NCBI RefSeq assembly: GCF_001557325.1
Contig: NZ_LSJS01000137.1
Coordinates: 14,589-78,588 of the forward strand
Direction: 5' to 3'
Origin: Erythrobacter donghaensis
GTDB taxonomy: Bacteria > Pseudomonadota > Alphaproteobacteria > Sphingomonadales > Sphingomonadaceae
Length of the DNA stretch: 64,000 nucleotides
Under the pieces are notes generated by a model. It was not told the origin of the DNA and made no database searches. It worked only from the letters and a program-made list of their open reading frames with translations. The translations under genes were made by a program, and so were the position numbers. This document shows, in pieces, positions 16,511 to 25,486 of this stretch (within the stretch, counting starts at the first letter, position 1; the number at the start of each line of letters is the position of its first letter).

Positions 16511-18355
16511 TTGTCGCATTCTCGCATCAGCCGGCCGCGCGTGAATCTGCGCTCGTTCGCCAGCCCAGCCGCGATCGCGGCGCCGCTCGCGGCGGGCGCG
16601 CTGTGCCTTTTGCCTGTGCCCGCGCTGGCTCAGGCGGGCCCTGCGCCTGCCATCACCCCGCCCAACCGCAGCGATCTGGTGCCCCCTGACCAGCGCTCGC
16701 CGCAACGCGCCACGACACTGACGGTCGACGGCGATTTCGAACGCGCTCCCTGCGCGCTCGACCGGCAGGAATTCGCCGGGATCAGGTTCACCGTGAAAGG
16801 CGCCGCATTCGACGGCCTCGCCCGGGTGCCCGGCCTCTCGCTCGAGCGCGCCTATGCCGATTATGTCGGGCGCGAGCTGCCGGTCTCGGTGCTGTGCGAC
16901 ATCCGCGCCGAGGCCAACGCCATCCTGCGCCGCGACGGCTATCTCGCCACGGTCGAGATCCCCGAACAGAGCCTCGCCGACGGCACCCCCGATTTCAAGG
17001 TCGTGTTCGGCCGCCTCACCTCGGTCCGCGTGCGCGGCGAGGCCGGGGCCTCGGAGGCGCTGGTCGCCCGCTATCTCGAGAAGCTCACCGCTGAAGAGGT
17101 GTTCAACATCAACCGCGCCGAGCGCTATCTGCTGCTCGCCGACGACCTGCCCGGGCTCGACGTGCGCCTGTCGCTGCGTCCGGCCGCGGGCGGCGCGCCC
17201 GGCGATCTGGTCGGCGAGGTCGCGGTGCTGCGCCAGCGCGCGATGGTCGATCTCAACATCCAGAACCTCGCCTCGCGCGCGATCGGGCGCTACGGCGGAG
17301 TGCTGCGGGGCGAGATCTACGATGTCACCGGGCTGGGCGACCGCACCTCGCTGGCGCTGTTCTCCACGCTCGATTTCGAAGAGCAGCACACCGTCCAGGT
17401 CGGCCACGATTTCCGCGTCGGCAGCGAGGGGCTGCGGCTCGGCGGCCAGTTCACCTGGAGCAACACCAACCCCGCGACCGGGATCGCCGGGTTCAACGTC
17501 GAATCCGACACGATCTTCGCCAGCGTCTTTGCCAGCTATCCGCTGCTGCGCACCCGGGCGAGCAGCCTCTATGCCGATGCCGGGTTCGACTTCGTCGACC
17601 AGGACGTTTCGTTGAACGGCTTCGGCCTGACGCGCGACCGGGTGCGGATGGCCTATGTGCGCCTGTCGGGCGAGCTGATCGACCAGGGCTCGGTGGTGCG
17701 CGCGGGCGGCTACTCGGCCTTCGAGCCGCGCTTGCGCCTGCGCTACGGGGCGGAGCTGCGCCAAGGGCTCGACGTTCTTTCGGCGAGCCCCGATTGCCGC
17801 GCCAACCCGCTCGCCTGCCTCGCCGGCGGCATGGCCGCCCCGAGCCGGATCGAGGCCGATCCGACCCCGCTGGTGCTGCGCCTCAACACCGGCCTCGAAT
17901 ACCGCCCGGTGCCCGAGTGGACGCTGGCGCTCGCCACGCAGGCGCAGGTCACCGGCGACGCGCTGCCCGCCTTCGAGGAACTCGCCGCCGGCTCCTTCTC
18001 GATCGGGCGCGGTTATGATCCGGGCGCGGTGCTCGGCGACAGCGGCATCCTCAACGCCTTCGAACTGCGTTACGGCTCGATGAGCCCCGAGACCGCCGAG
18101 GGCGTGGCATGGCAGCCCTATGTCTTCACCGACTTCGCCGTGGTCTGGAACGAGGATCCGAGCCGCGTCGGCACCAACCCCGACAAGCTGTGGTCGGCCG
18201 GAGGCGGCGTGCGCCTGTCCTGGGGCCGCGGCATCCAGAGCGATCTGGTCGTCGCCGTGCCGCTTGAAACCCCCGACCTTGCCCAGCGCAGGGGCGATGT
18301 CCGTTTCCTGTTCTCGCTCACCGCCCGCCTGTTCCCGTGGAGATTTTCGAGATGA
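16511..18355 (+). CDS. ShlB/FhaC/HecB family two-partner secretion transporter (TpsB)
   Basis: About 614 residues from a TTG start preceded by a seven-G run; a GTG ten codons later is the alternative, and no ATG gives a sensible N-terminus. A signal peptide (AAIAAPLAAGALCLLPVPAL then AQA) leads to periplasmic POTRA-like repeats (RIEADPTP is later; the POTRA part includes FTVKGAAFDGLARVPGLSLE and ILRRDGYLATVEIPEQSLAD) and a C-terminal 16-stranded barrel (VDLNIQNLASRAIGRYGGVL onward) with the SIGRGYDPGAVLGD motif typical of FhaC loop L6, whose RGY is conserved. TpsB proteins export one large TpsA partner across the outer membrane. The stop overlaps the start of the TpsA gene (ATGA), so that is its substrate. 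Confidence 0.88.
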   Translation: MSHSRISRPRVNLRSFASPAAIAAPLAAGALCLLPVPALAQAGPAPAITPPNRSDLVPPDQRSPQRATTLTVDGDFERAPCALDRQEFAGIRFTVKGAAFDGLARVPGLSLERAYADYVGRELPVSVLCDIRAEANAILRRDGYLATVEIPEQSLADGTPDFKVVFGRLTSVRVRGEAGASEALVARYLEKLTAEEVFNINRAERYLLLADDLPGLDVRLSLRPAAGGAPGDLVGEVAVLRQRAMVDLNIQNLASRAIGRYGGVLRGEIYDVTGLGDRTSLALFSTLDFEEQHTVQVGHDFRVGSEGLRLGGQFTWSNTNPATGIAGFNVESDTIFASVFASYPLLRTRASSLYADAGFDFVDQDVSLNGFGLTRDRVRMAYVRLSGELIDQGSVVRAGGYSAFEPRLRLRYGAELRQGLDVLSASPDCRANPLACLAGGMAAPSRIEADPTPLVLRLNTGLEYRPVPEWTLALATQAQVTGDALPAFEELAAGSFSIGRGYDPGAVLGDSGILNAFELRYGSMSPETAEGVAWQPYVFTDFAVVWNEDPSRVGTNPDKLWSAGGGVRLSWGRGIQSDLVVAVPLETPDLAQRRGDVRFLFSLTARLFPWRFSR

Positions 18356-21300
18356 GCCAAGCCACCGCAAAGCGCACCTCCCTGATGATCGGCTGCGGCT
18401 GCGCCGCGCTGGCGCTCGGCCTTGCCCTTGGTCCGGCACCGGCAGCGGCGCAGGGTATCCAGGCAAGCGGCAACGTCACCTTCGGCAATGCCACGATCAA
18501 CAACGCGGTGCCGGGGCAGACCAGGGTTTCCGTGTCGACGCCGACCACCGCGATCGACTGGACACCGCAGGAGGATGCGGCCGGCAACGCACTCGATTTC
18601 CTGCCGGCCGGCGCCTCTGCCATTTACGAGAATGATTCCGGCGCCTCGTTCGTTTCCAATTTCGCGGTGCTCAACCGCATCCTGCCCTCCACCAACGGCA
18701 ATGTGGCGGTCATCAACGGCAGCGTCATCTCGCGGATTGTCCAGTTCAGCGGCACTTCCGCGCCCGGCGGGTTCGTCGCCTTTTATTCGCCCACCGGCAT
18801 TCTGATCGGCAGCACGGCGAGCTTCGATGTCGGACAGCTGCTGCTGACGACGCTCGACACGACTCCGGCGAATTTCGAGAGTTTCGCCCAGTCCGGCTTC
18901 GGCCTCCAGCTGCAGGGCGCAGCCGGATCGACCGCGCGGATCAGCATTGCGCCCGGTGCGCAGATCCTCGCCACGCCCGAAAACGCCTTCTTCGCGGTCG
19001 TCGCCGCCGATGTCGAGATGCGCGGGGTCGCGCGGGTCAACGGCAGCCACGCCTATGTCGCAGGCGAGCTGGTCAACCTCAGCTTCAACAACGGGCTGTT
19101 CAACATCCAGGTGCCGGTCGGCACCGCGGCGGCGGGCGAGGTGGTGACCATCGACGGCACCGTCGGCGGCCCCTCGAGCACGGGCGCGATCAACGACAAT
19201 CATCTGATCTATGCGGTCGCGCGCGCATCGCAGGATCCGATCTCGATGCTGCTGCGCGGCAATCTCGGCTTCGATCCGGCGCAGAGCGCGGGGATCGTCA
19301 ACGGCGAGATCATCCTTGCGGCCAATTACAACGTGTCCGGCCGCATCGTCGACGGCAGCTCGATCAGCGAGGGGATCGACGCCCGGTTCAACGGCAACAG
19401 CGAACTCTCCAACGTCCGCGCCGACATCGCCATCACCGATGCCGCGGTCAGCAGCAGCCTTCTCGCGATCGGCACGCACCGCGTGAGTGCATCGGCTCTC
19501 GGCGCGGACAGCAGCTTTGCCGGCAACCTGCTGCTGGTCGGGCGCGAGAGCGCCTCGCTGACCGCGGCAGGGGGCAATGATCTGACGATCTCGGGCGACG
19601 TGCTGGTCGATGCGCGCGATTACGGGGTGACCGGCTCGGGCCTGCAATCGCTCGACGTGATCAATGCGGCCGCCGGCACTGCGCTGATCGAGGCCAATGC
19701 CGGGAGCGCGATCACCGTGGCCGGTGCGGCTTTCGTGCAGGCCGATGCCTTCGGCGGGGCCGACACCATCGGCCGCATCGCCGGCACCGCGCGCGGCGGC
19801 AGCGCGGCGATCAGCGCCAATGGCGGCAGCATCGAAATTACCGGCGAAACCAGTGTCAGCGCTTCGGCGTCGGGCACCAATTTCCCGGGCATCATCACCG
19901 GGGCCGAGGCGCGCGGCGGATCGGCCGAGGTGCGCGCGCGGGCGGGCGGCGTGGTCAGCGTGGGCCAGGACCTCGCGGTGTTCGCCAACGCGCTGGGCGC
20001 CGAAGGCTCGCTGTCCGGCCCCTCGACCGTCTCCGATGCCTATGGCGGCACGGCCCGCATCTCGCTGTTTGACGGCGGCGGGACGATCACCGTGGCCGGC
20101 CCGGCCTTCGTCGGCGCGGGGGCCACGTCGCGTTCGGTCAATGCCGCGGGCGCGGGCGCGATTGCCGATGCGGGCGAGGCGACTGTCAGCGTGCAGGAAA
20201 GCGGGCTGATCGAGTTCGGCAGCGACCTGGTGCTCGACGCCACGGCGCGGGGCGGCACCAATGCGGGTGGCATCGGCGGCGAGGCACGCGGCGGGCGGGC
20301 CTCGGCACTGGTGCTCAATGGCGGGACGATCACCGTTGCCGGCGAGTTCGACGCCGACAGCTTCGCCGCCGGCGGCGACGGGCAGACCGGCGGCGACGCC
20401 TTCGGGGGGATTGCGGGGGCGATCGTCAATGTCGGCCGGATCGACATCGCCTTGAGCGCCTTTGCCGGGAGCCAGGCGCAGGGCGGCTCGGCCAGCGCGG
20501 GTTTCGGCGGCAACGGCGGGCTTGCGCGCGGCGGCAGCTCCATCTTCGAGGCGGGCGGCACGCTGACCCAGACCGCGCGCCTCACCATCGGCGGGGATGC
20601 CACGCTGGTGGCCGACGCCACCGGGGGCAGCGGGGGCGGGGCTTTCATCCAGACCAACACGCCCGCCGGGCGCGGCGGCGATGCCTTCGGCGGCGCGGCG
20701 GCGGTTCCCAACCAGGCCGACCCCGCCTCCATCAGCGGCGCTTTCCTGCGGGCGGGAGGGGATAATGGCACCATCAGCGTCGCCGGCAGCGCATCCGTTT
20801 CAGCAAGCGCCAGCGGCGGATTCGGCGGCTTCGGCGATTCCACCCTCGATGGCGGCGCAGGCGGCAATGCGATCGGCGGGCTGGTGGAGGTCGGTCTCGC
20901 GCTGCTCGGCCAGAACGGCTCGCTCGGACAGGGCCGGGCGAGCTTCGGCAGCGTCTTTGCCAGCGCCGACGCATTCGGCGGCAGCGGCGGGCTGACCTTC
21001 GACTTCGCGACCGGCAACGGCGGAGAAGGCTCGGGCGGCACCGCGCTTCTGTCGCTGCGTGCCGGCGATGTCACCGCGACCACGATCGAGCTCAGCGCCT
21101 CCGGCTCCGGCGGGTCGGGCAGGGCCGGCGGGATCGGACGCGGCGGACAGGCCGAAGTGCTCGGCAGCCTTGGCGGGACCCTGGTCACCAGCGGCCTTGG
21201 CATCCGTTCCACCGGCTTCGGAGGCTTCTCGACCCTCGACACCGGCGGCGAGGGGGTCGGCGGGGTGGCCGAAATGGAGATCGACGGCACCACGATCACG

Positions 21301-24300
21301 ATCAACGGCGACCTGCTGATCGAGGCTGACGGCTCGGGCGGAGGCTCTCTGGGCGGCGCGGGCGGGAACGGCCTCGGCGGCGAGGCCTATATCGGCCAGG
21401 TCGGGGTCGGCGGGCCGGGCGTCCTCAACGTCACCGGACACACCGCGCTGTTCGCCAACGGCCAGGGCGGAGACAGCGAAGGTGCCTTTGCCGCGGGCGA
21501 TGGCCAGGGCGGTCACGCATGGATCCGCTCGGCCGCGGGCGCAACCAAGACCTTCGGTTCGGTTCAGCTCACCGCGATCGGACGCGGCGGCTTCGCGCAG
21601 GCCCACGAGGGCGGCAACGGCACGGGCGGCCTGGTCGAACTGATCTCCACCGGCACGGGCAGCCGGATCACCATCGCGCGCAACGTGCCCGCAGACTCCG
21701 CATCGGATTCGCCCGGCGGCGCGGCGATCCTCAATGCCGGCGGTTTCGGCGAACAGACCAGCGGCGGCGACGGGATCGGCGGCCTCGGTCGGGGCGGCAC
21801 GATCCTCGTGTCCGCGGCGCTCGGCGGGGTGGTGAACCTGCCGGTCGATATCCTCGCCGATCCGGCCCGTGCGGCCGATGCGTTGATCGTGCTCGCCAAT
21901 GGCACCGGCGGCGGCTCGAGCTTCGAGGGCGGCATCGGCGGCAGCGGCTTCGGCGGCCTGCTGTCGATCGTGGTCGATGGTGCCGGGTCGAGCATCACGG
22001 CGGGCGATGTCGATCTGCAGGCCCTCGGCTTCGGCGGTTCGGGGATCGATCCGGGGGTGAACACGCAGGGAGGCTCGGCGTCCGGGGGGCGTCATTCCAT
22101 GACCGTGCAGGATGGCGGTTCGCTCACGCTTGGCCAATCCAGCGCCCGCACGGGTGCGCTCGGCGGTGACGGATCCGGCACCGGCAACGGCGGTAATGCG
22201 CTGGGCGGCAACAACGTGGTGCGCCTGAACAACGCCACACTGACCGTGACCGGCGTGCTGGGCCTGAGCGACACTGCCACGGGTGGCAATGGTCAGCGCG
22301 GCGGCGATTCGTTCAGCGCGGGCGAAGGCGGGTCGGTCGACTTCTCGGCCACGGATTCCACCATCGTCGTCAACCTCGACGGGCAGGGTCTTGGCGGCAT
22401 CGCGCTGGAGAGCGCCGCCACCGGCGGCGCGGGCGTGACGGGCGGCGATGCCTTCTCGGGCTCGGCAGGCTTCAGTTTGCTCAACTCCGATATCAATCAG
22501 GGCATCCTGCGGGTGATCTCGCGCGCGACCGGGGGCAGCACCACGTCCTCCGATGGCGCAGGCGGCAATGCAGCCTCCGGCCTGGCGCGCGTGACCATCG
22601 ATGGCGCCACCGTGTTCCTGTCGGAGCTCGTGGTCGCGGCCGACGCGGTCGGCGGCGACGGGGGAACCGAGATCGGCGGCCTCGGGGGCGAGGGACGGGG
22701 CGGGACTGCCGACGTGGTGCTCAGCAACGCCGCGCTGAGCGTCCAGCCCGTCACTGCGACCGGAACCGACAGCGCGCAGATCCGCGCGGAGGGATTCGCC
22801 GGACGGGGCTTCAACCTCGGCAACGGCGCGGGCGGCCGGGCCGCGCTCCGGCTGTTCGGGGCGACGCTCGACACTGCGCAGCTGCGGGTCAGCGCCGAAG
22901 GCAGCGCGCTCGGCGAATCCGGACAGATCAGCGGCGCGGCGAGCGGCGGCGAGGCCTTGCTCGCGCTCGATGATGGCGCCGGCCTGACGGCCGCGATCAT
23001 CACCGTGTCCGGCTCGGCCGGATCGGGACAAGGCGGCTCCTCCACCGGCGGCTTCTCTGCCCTCAGGATGGGCTCGGGCGGTGCATCCAGCATCAATGCG
23101 GGCACTCTGTTCGTCACCGCCGACGGGTTCGGCGCCAGCGTGTTCACCCTTGCCGACTTCGCGGGCCGCTTCGACGTCGACCTTGCGGGCGGCAACGTCA
23201 ATCTCAATGAATTCTTCGCAAGGGCGAACGGCACCCTGCTGGTTCCCGACACGCTCGCATCGCGCATCAGTGCGGTCGGCGGCAATCTCAATGTCGCCGG
23301 CCAATTGGCCGCGAACGCCCTCGGCGACATCACGATCGAGCATGGCAGCAACGGGACCATCGGCAGCAGCGCACTCGCGCAGGTCGCGACCACGATCCTG
23401 GTCGACACCGCTGGCACGCTGCGCATCCAGGGGATCGTCCCGAGCGGCGGCGGAACCCAGAGCGCGAGCGGCGCGACCGGCGGGATCCGCGGCCAGTTCG
23501 TCGACCTGCTCGCGGGCCGCTCGATCTTCCTCGACGGCAACGTCACGGGCACCGATGGCGGGATCAGCCTGATCGCCAACCGCGGCGGGTTCCCGCTGCC
23601 GCAGCCGCCCCTGTCGGAAATCACCATGGCAACGGGTGCGCGCATCGACGGCGGCACCGGCACTGTCTCCTTCGTCCTCCAGGACGGCTTCAGCGATCCG
23701 CAGCGCCAGACCGGCGCGATCACGCTGGCGAACGTCACCGCTTCGTCGATCGTCGCGCGCAATTTCGGCTCGACCGCGGGGAGCGACATCAGGGTGCTGG
23801 CCGACGGCGTGCTGACCGCTTCGGGCAGCGGACGGGCGATCGACCTTGCCTCGCTCAATGGCGAGGTGATCAACCTCCACGGCGATGCAGGGCTGATCCT
23901 TACCGGGGGCGGGCATTTCGGCATCTTCGCCGCCACGCCGACAGGATCGCAGATCGGCAGCCCGGGCAATTTCGCGCGGCGCTACAACGTGCTGACCGAA
24001 ACGGCCTATGATGCGCTCAACCCGGGCGGCAATTTCGCCGCGTTCCGCATCACGCCGGTGCTGACCGTCACCGTCGATGACATCGCGCGCTTCTACGGCA
24101 GCGCCAACCCGGCCTTCACCACCACCATCACCGGCTTCCTGACCGGGGACAGCATCGCCGACATCACCGGCGCGGCGCAGTTTGCGACACTGGCGGACGG
24201 TACCTCGCCGATCGGCCAATATGCGGTCAACGCCTCGCTCGGCTCGCTGCTGAGCGCGCAAGGCTACCAGTTCAGCTTTGCGCCCGGCGTCCTCACCGTC

Positions 24301-25485
24301 ACCCCGCGCCCGATCACGATCACCGCGAACAGCTTCTCGCGGATCTACGGCAACGCCAACCCGGCGCTGACCTTCGTGGTGGGCGGGCAGGGCCTCGTCA
24401 ACGGCGACCAGCTGACGGGCGTGCTGGCCACCACCGCCGGGCTGACCAGCGGCGTGGGCAACTACGCCATCACCCAGGGCTCGCTCGCGGCGAGCGCCAA
24501 TTACGCGGTGACCTTCGTCGACGGGCAGCTGACGGTCACCCCGCGCCCGATCACGATCACCGCGGACAGCTTCTCGCGGATCTACGGCAATGCCAACCCG
24601 GGGCTGACCTTCGCGCTCGGCGGGCTGGGCCTCGTCAACGGCGACCAGCTGAGCGGCGCGCTCGCCACCACCGCCGGCCTGACGAGCGGCGTCGGCGCCT
24701 ATGCGATCACCCAGGGCAGCCTGACCGCAGGCGCCAATTACGCGGTGACCTACAATGCCGGGGCGATCACCGTCACCGCGCGCCCGATCACCATCACCGC
24801 CGACAGCTTCACGCGGGTCTACGGCAACGCCAATCCGGCGCTGACCTTCAGCATCGGCGGGCTTGGCCTCGTCAATGGCGACCAGCTGAGCGGCGCACTG
24901 GCGGCGGCGGGCGTGACGGCGGGGGTCGGCACCTCGGCGATCACACTCGGCACGCTGTCGGCAGGCGGCAATTACGCCGTGACCTTCACCCCCGGCGTGC
25001 TCACCATCACTCCGCGCCCGCTCACCGTGGCAGCGAACAACCTGTCGAAGCCGCTCGGTCTTGCCGATCCCGTGCTGACCTTCAGCATCATCGCCGGCGA
25101 TCTCGTCAACGGCGACCTGCTCAGCGGCAGTCTCGTGCGCGATCCGGGCGAGACCATCGCCAGCTTCGCGATCCGTCAGGGCACGCTCTCGGCGAGCGCC
25201 AACTACACGCTCACCTTCGTGCCGGGCACCTTCACCATCACCCCGCCGCCGGTTTCGCCCGACATCAACAACCCGACCAGCTTCGAACCGCCGCTGGTGA
25301 TCGACGACACCCCGCCGCCGGTCGCGGGTGAAGACGAAGAGCGCTTCGGGATCGATTTTCCCGAACGGCCCGATGCGCCGCTGATCAGCGAAGACCCGCT
25401 GCTCGACGATCCGGTCGCAAGCGGGGGCGACAGCTCGATCTACGGCGGCGGCGGGGCTGCGGCTCCCACCACCGGGGGGCAGTGA
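18352..25485 (+). CDS. Filamentous-haemagglutinin-like exoprotein (TpsA) with MBG repeats
   Basis: 2,377 residues from the ATG overlapping the tpsB stop. Signal peptide (IGCGCAALALGLALGPAPAA) then a TPS secretion domain with NRILPSTNGNVAVINGSV and APGGFVAFYSPTGILIGS, the haemagglutinin-activity-domain pattern that guides export through TpsB. Residues about 300-1750 are Gly/Ala-rich with recurrent GGxAxGG and ITVAG units, consistent with a long beta-helix. Residues about 1900-2300 hold five MBG-type modules opening RPITITADSFSRIYGNANP. The tail is acidic/Pro-rich and ends in a Gly-rich stretch. No C-terminal toxin or pretoxin domain is visible, so an adhesin/biofilm matrix role is likelier than contact-dependent inhibition. 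Confidence 0.88.
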   Translation: MSQATAKRTSLMIGCGCAALALGLALGPAPAAAQGIQASGNVTFGNATINNAVPGQTRVSVSTPTTAIDWTPQEDAAGNALDFLPAGASAIYENDSGASFVSNFAVLNRILPSTNGNVAVINGSVISRIVQFSGTSAPGGFVAFYSPTGILIGSTASFDVGQLLLTTLDTTPANFESFAQSGFGLQLQGAAGSTARISIAPGAQILATPENAFFAVVAADVEMRGVARVNGSHAYVAGELVNLSFNNGLFNIQVPVGTAAAGEVVTIDGTVGGPSSTGAINDNHLIYAVARASQDPISMLLRGNLGFDPAQSAGIVNGEIILAANYNVSGRIVDGSSISEGIDARFNGNSELSNVRADIAITDAAVSSSLLAIGTHRVSASALGADSSFAGNLLLVGRESASLTAAGGNDLTISGDVLVDARDYGVTGSGLQSLDVINAAAGTALIEANAGSAITVAGAAFVQADAFGGADTIGRIAGTARGGSAAISANGGSIEITGETSVSASASGTNFPGIITGAEARGGSAEVRARAGGVVSVGQDLAVFANALGAEGSLSGPSTVSDAYGGTARISLFDGGGTITVAGPAFVGAGATSRSVNAAGAGAIADAGEATVSVQESGLIEFGSDLVLDATARGGTNAGGIGGEARGGRASALVLNGGTITVAGEFDADSFAAGGDGQTGGDAFGGIAGAIVNVGRIDIALSAFAGSQAQGGSASAGFGGNGGLARGGSSIFEAGGTLTQTARLTIGGDATLVADATGGSGGGAFIQTNTPAGRGGDAFGGAAAVPNQADPASISGAFLRAGGDNGTISVAGSASVSASASGGFGGFGDSTLDGGAGGNAIGGLVEVGLALLGQNGSLGQGRASFGSVFASADAFGGSGGLTFDFATGNGGEGSGGTALLSLRAGDVTATTIELSASGSGGSGRAGGIGRGGQAEVLGSLGGTLVTSGLGIRSTGFGGFSTLDTGGEGVGGVAEMEIDGTTITINGDLLIEADGSGGGSLGGAGGNGLGGEAYIGQVGVGGPGVLNVTGHTALFANGQGGDSEGAFAAGDGQGGHAWIRSAAGATKTFGSVQLTAIGRGGFAQAHEGGNGTGGLVELISTGTGSRITIARNVPADSASDSPGGAAILNAGGFGEQTSGGDGIGGLGRGGTILVSAALGGVVNLPVDILADPARAADALIVLANGTGGGSSFEGGIGGSGFGGLLSIVVDGAGSSITAGDVDLQALGFGGSGIDPGVNTQGGSASGGRHSMTVQDGGSLTLGQSSARTGALGGDGSGTGNGGNALGGNNVVRLNNATLTVTGVLGLSDTATGGNGQRGGDSFSAGEGGSVDFSATDSTIVVNLDGQGLGGIALESAATGGAGVTGGDAFSGSAGFSLLNSDINQGILRVISRATGGSTTSSDGAGGNAASGLARVTIDGATVFLSELVVAADAVGGDGGTEIGGLGGEGRGGTADVVLSNAALSVQPVTATGTDSAQIRAEGFAGRGFNLGNGAGGRAALRLFGATLDTAQLRVSAEGSALGESGQISGAASGGEALLALDDGAGLTAAIITVSGSAGSGQGGSSTGGFSALRMGSGGASSINAGTLFVTADGFGASVFTLADFAGRFDVDLAGGNVNLNEFFARANGTLLVPDTLASRISAVGGNLNVAGQLAANALGDITIEHGSNGTIGSSALAQVATTILVDTAGTLRIQGIVPSGGGTQSASGATGGIRGQFVDLLAGRSIFLDGNVTGTDGGISLIANRGGFPLPQPPLSEITMATGARIDGGTGTVSFVLQDGFSDPQRQTGAITLANVTASSIVARNFGSTAGSDIRVLADGVLTASGSGRAIDLASLNGEVINLHGDAGLILTGGGHFGIFAATPTGSQIGSPGNFARRYNVLTETAYDALNPGGNFAAFRITPVLTVTVDDIARFYGSANPAFTTTITGFLTGDSIADITGAAQFATLADGTSPIGQYAVNASLGSLLSAQGYQFSFAPGVLTVTPRPITITANSFSRIYGNANPALTFVVGGQGLVNGDQLTGVLATTAGLTSGVGNYAITQGSLAASANYAVTFVDGQLTVTPRPITITADSFSRIYGNANPGLTFALGGLGLVNGDQLSGALATTAGLTSGVGAYAITQGSLTAGANYAVTYNAGAITVTARPITITADSFTRVYGNANPALTFSIGGLGLVNGDQLSGALAAAGVTAGVGTSAITLGTLSAGGNYAVTFTPGVLTITPRPLTVAANNLSKPLGLADPVLTFSIIAGDLVNGDLLSGSLVRDPGETIASFAIRQGTLSASANYTLTFVPGTFTITPPPVSPDINNPTSFEPPLVIDDTPPPVAGEDEERFGIDFPERPDAPLISEDPLLDDPVASGGDSSIYGGGGAAAPTTGGQ
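24301..25241 (+). repeat. Tandem MBG-module repeats inside tpsA
   Basis: Modules begin at 24301, 24538, 24775 and 25009, giving periods of 237, 237 and 234 bases (79, 79, 78 codons). Each starts with a CGCGCCCGATCAC-like sequence encoding RPITIT and contains YGNANP and a GLVNGDQL motif; the last is more diverged (RPLTVAANNLSKPLGLADP). A fifth, more distant module (DIARFYGSANPAF) precedes 24301. The first three are close to identical over long runs, so copy number may vary by recombination. Confidence 0.85.
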
Positions 25486-25486
25486 C

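Noticed and set aside
16417-16689. A 90-codon frame in the tpsB leader
   Set aside because: It overlaps the start of tpsB in another frame, lacks motifs, and its composition is that of a GC-rich shadow frame.
24301-25241. CRISPR-like periodic repeats
   Set aside because: The 237-base period is an exact multiple of codons within one open frame and encodes MBG modules; there are no short repeats with unique spacers.
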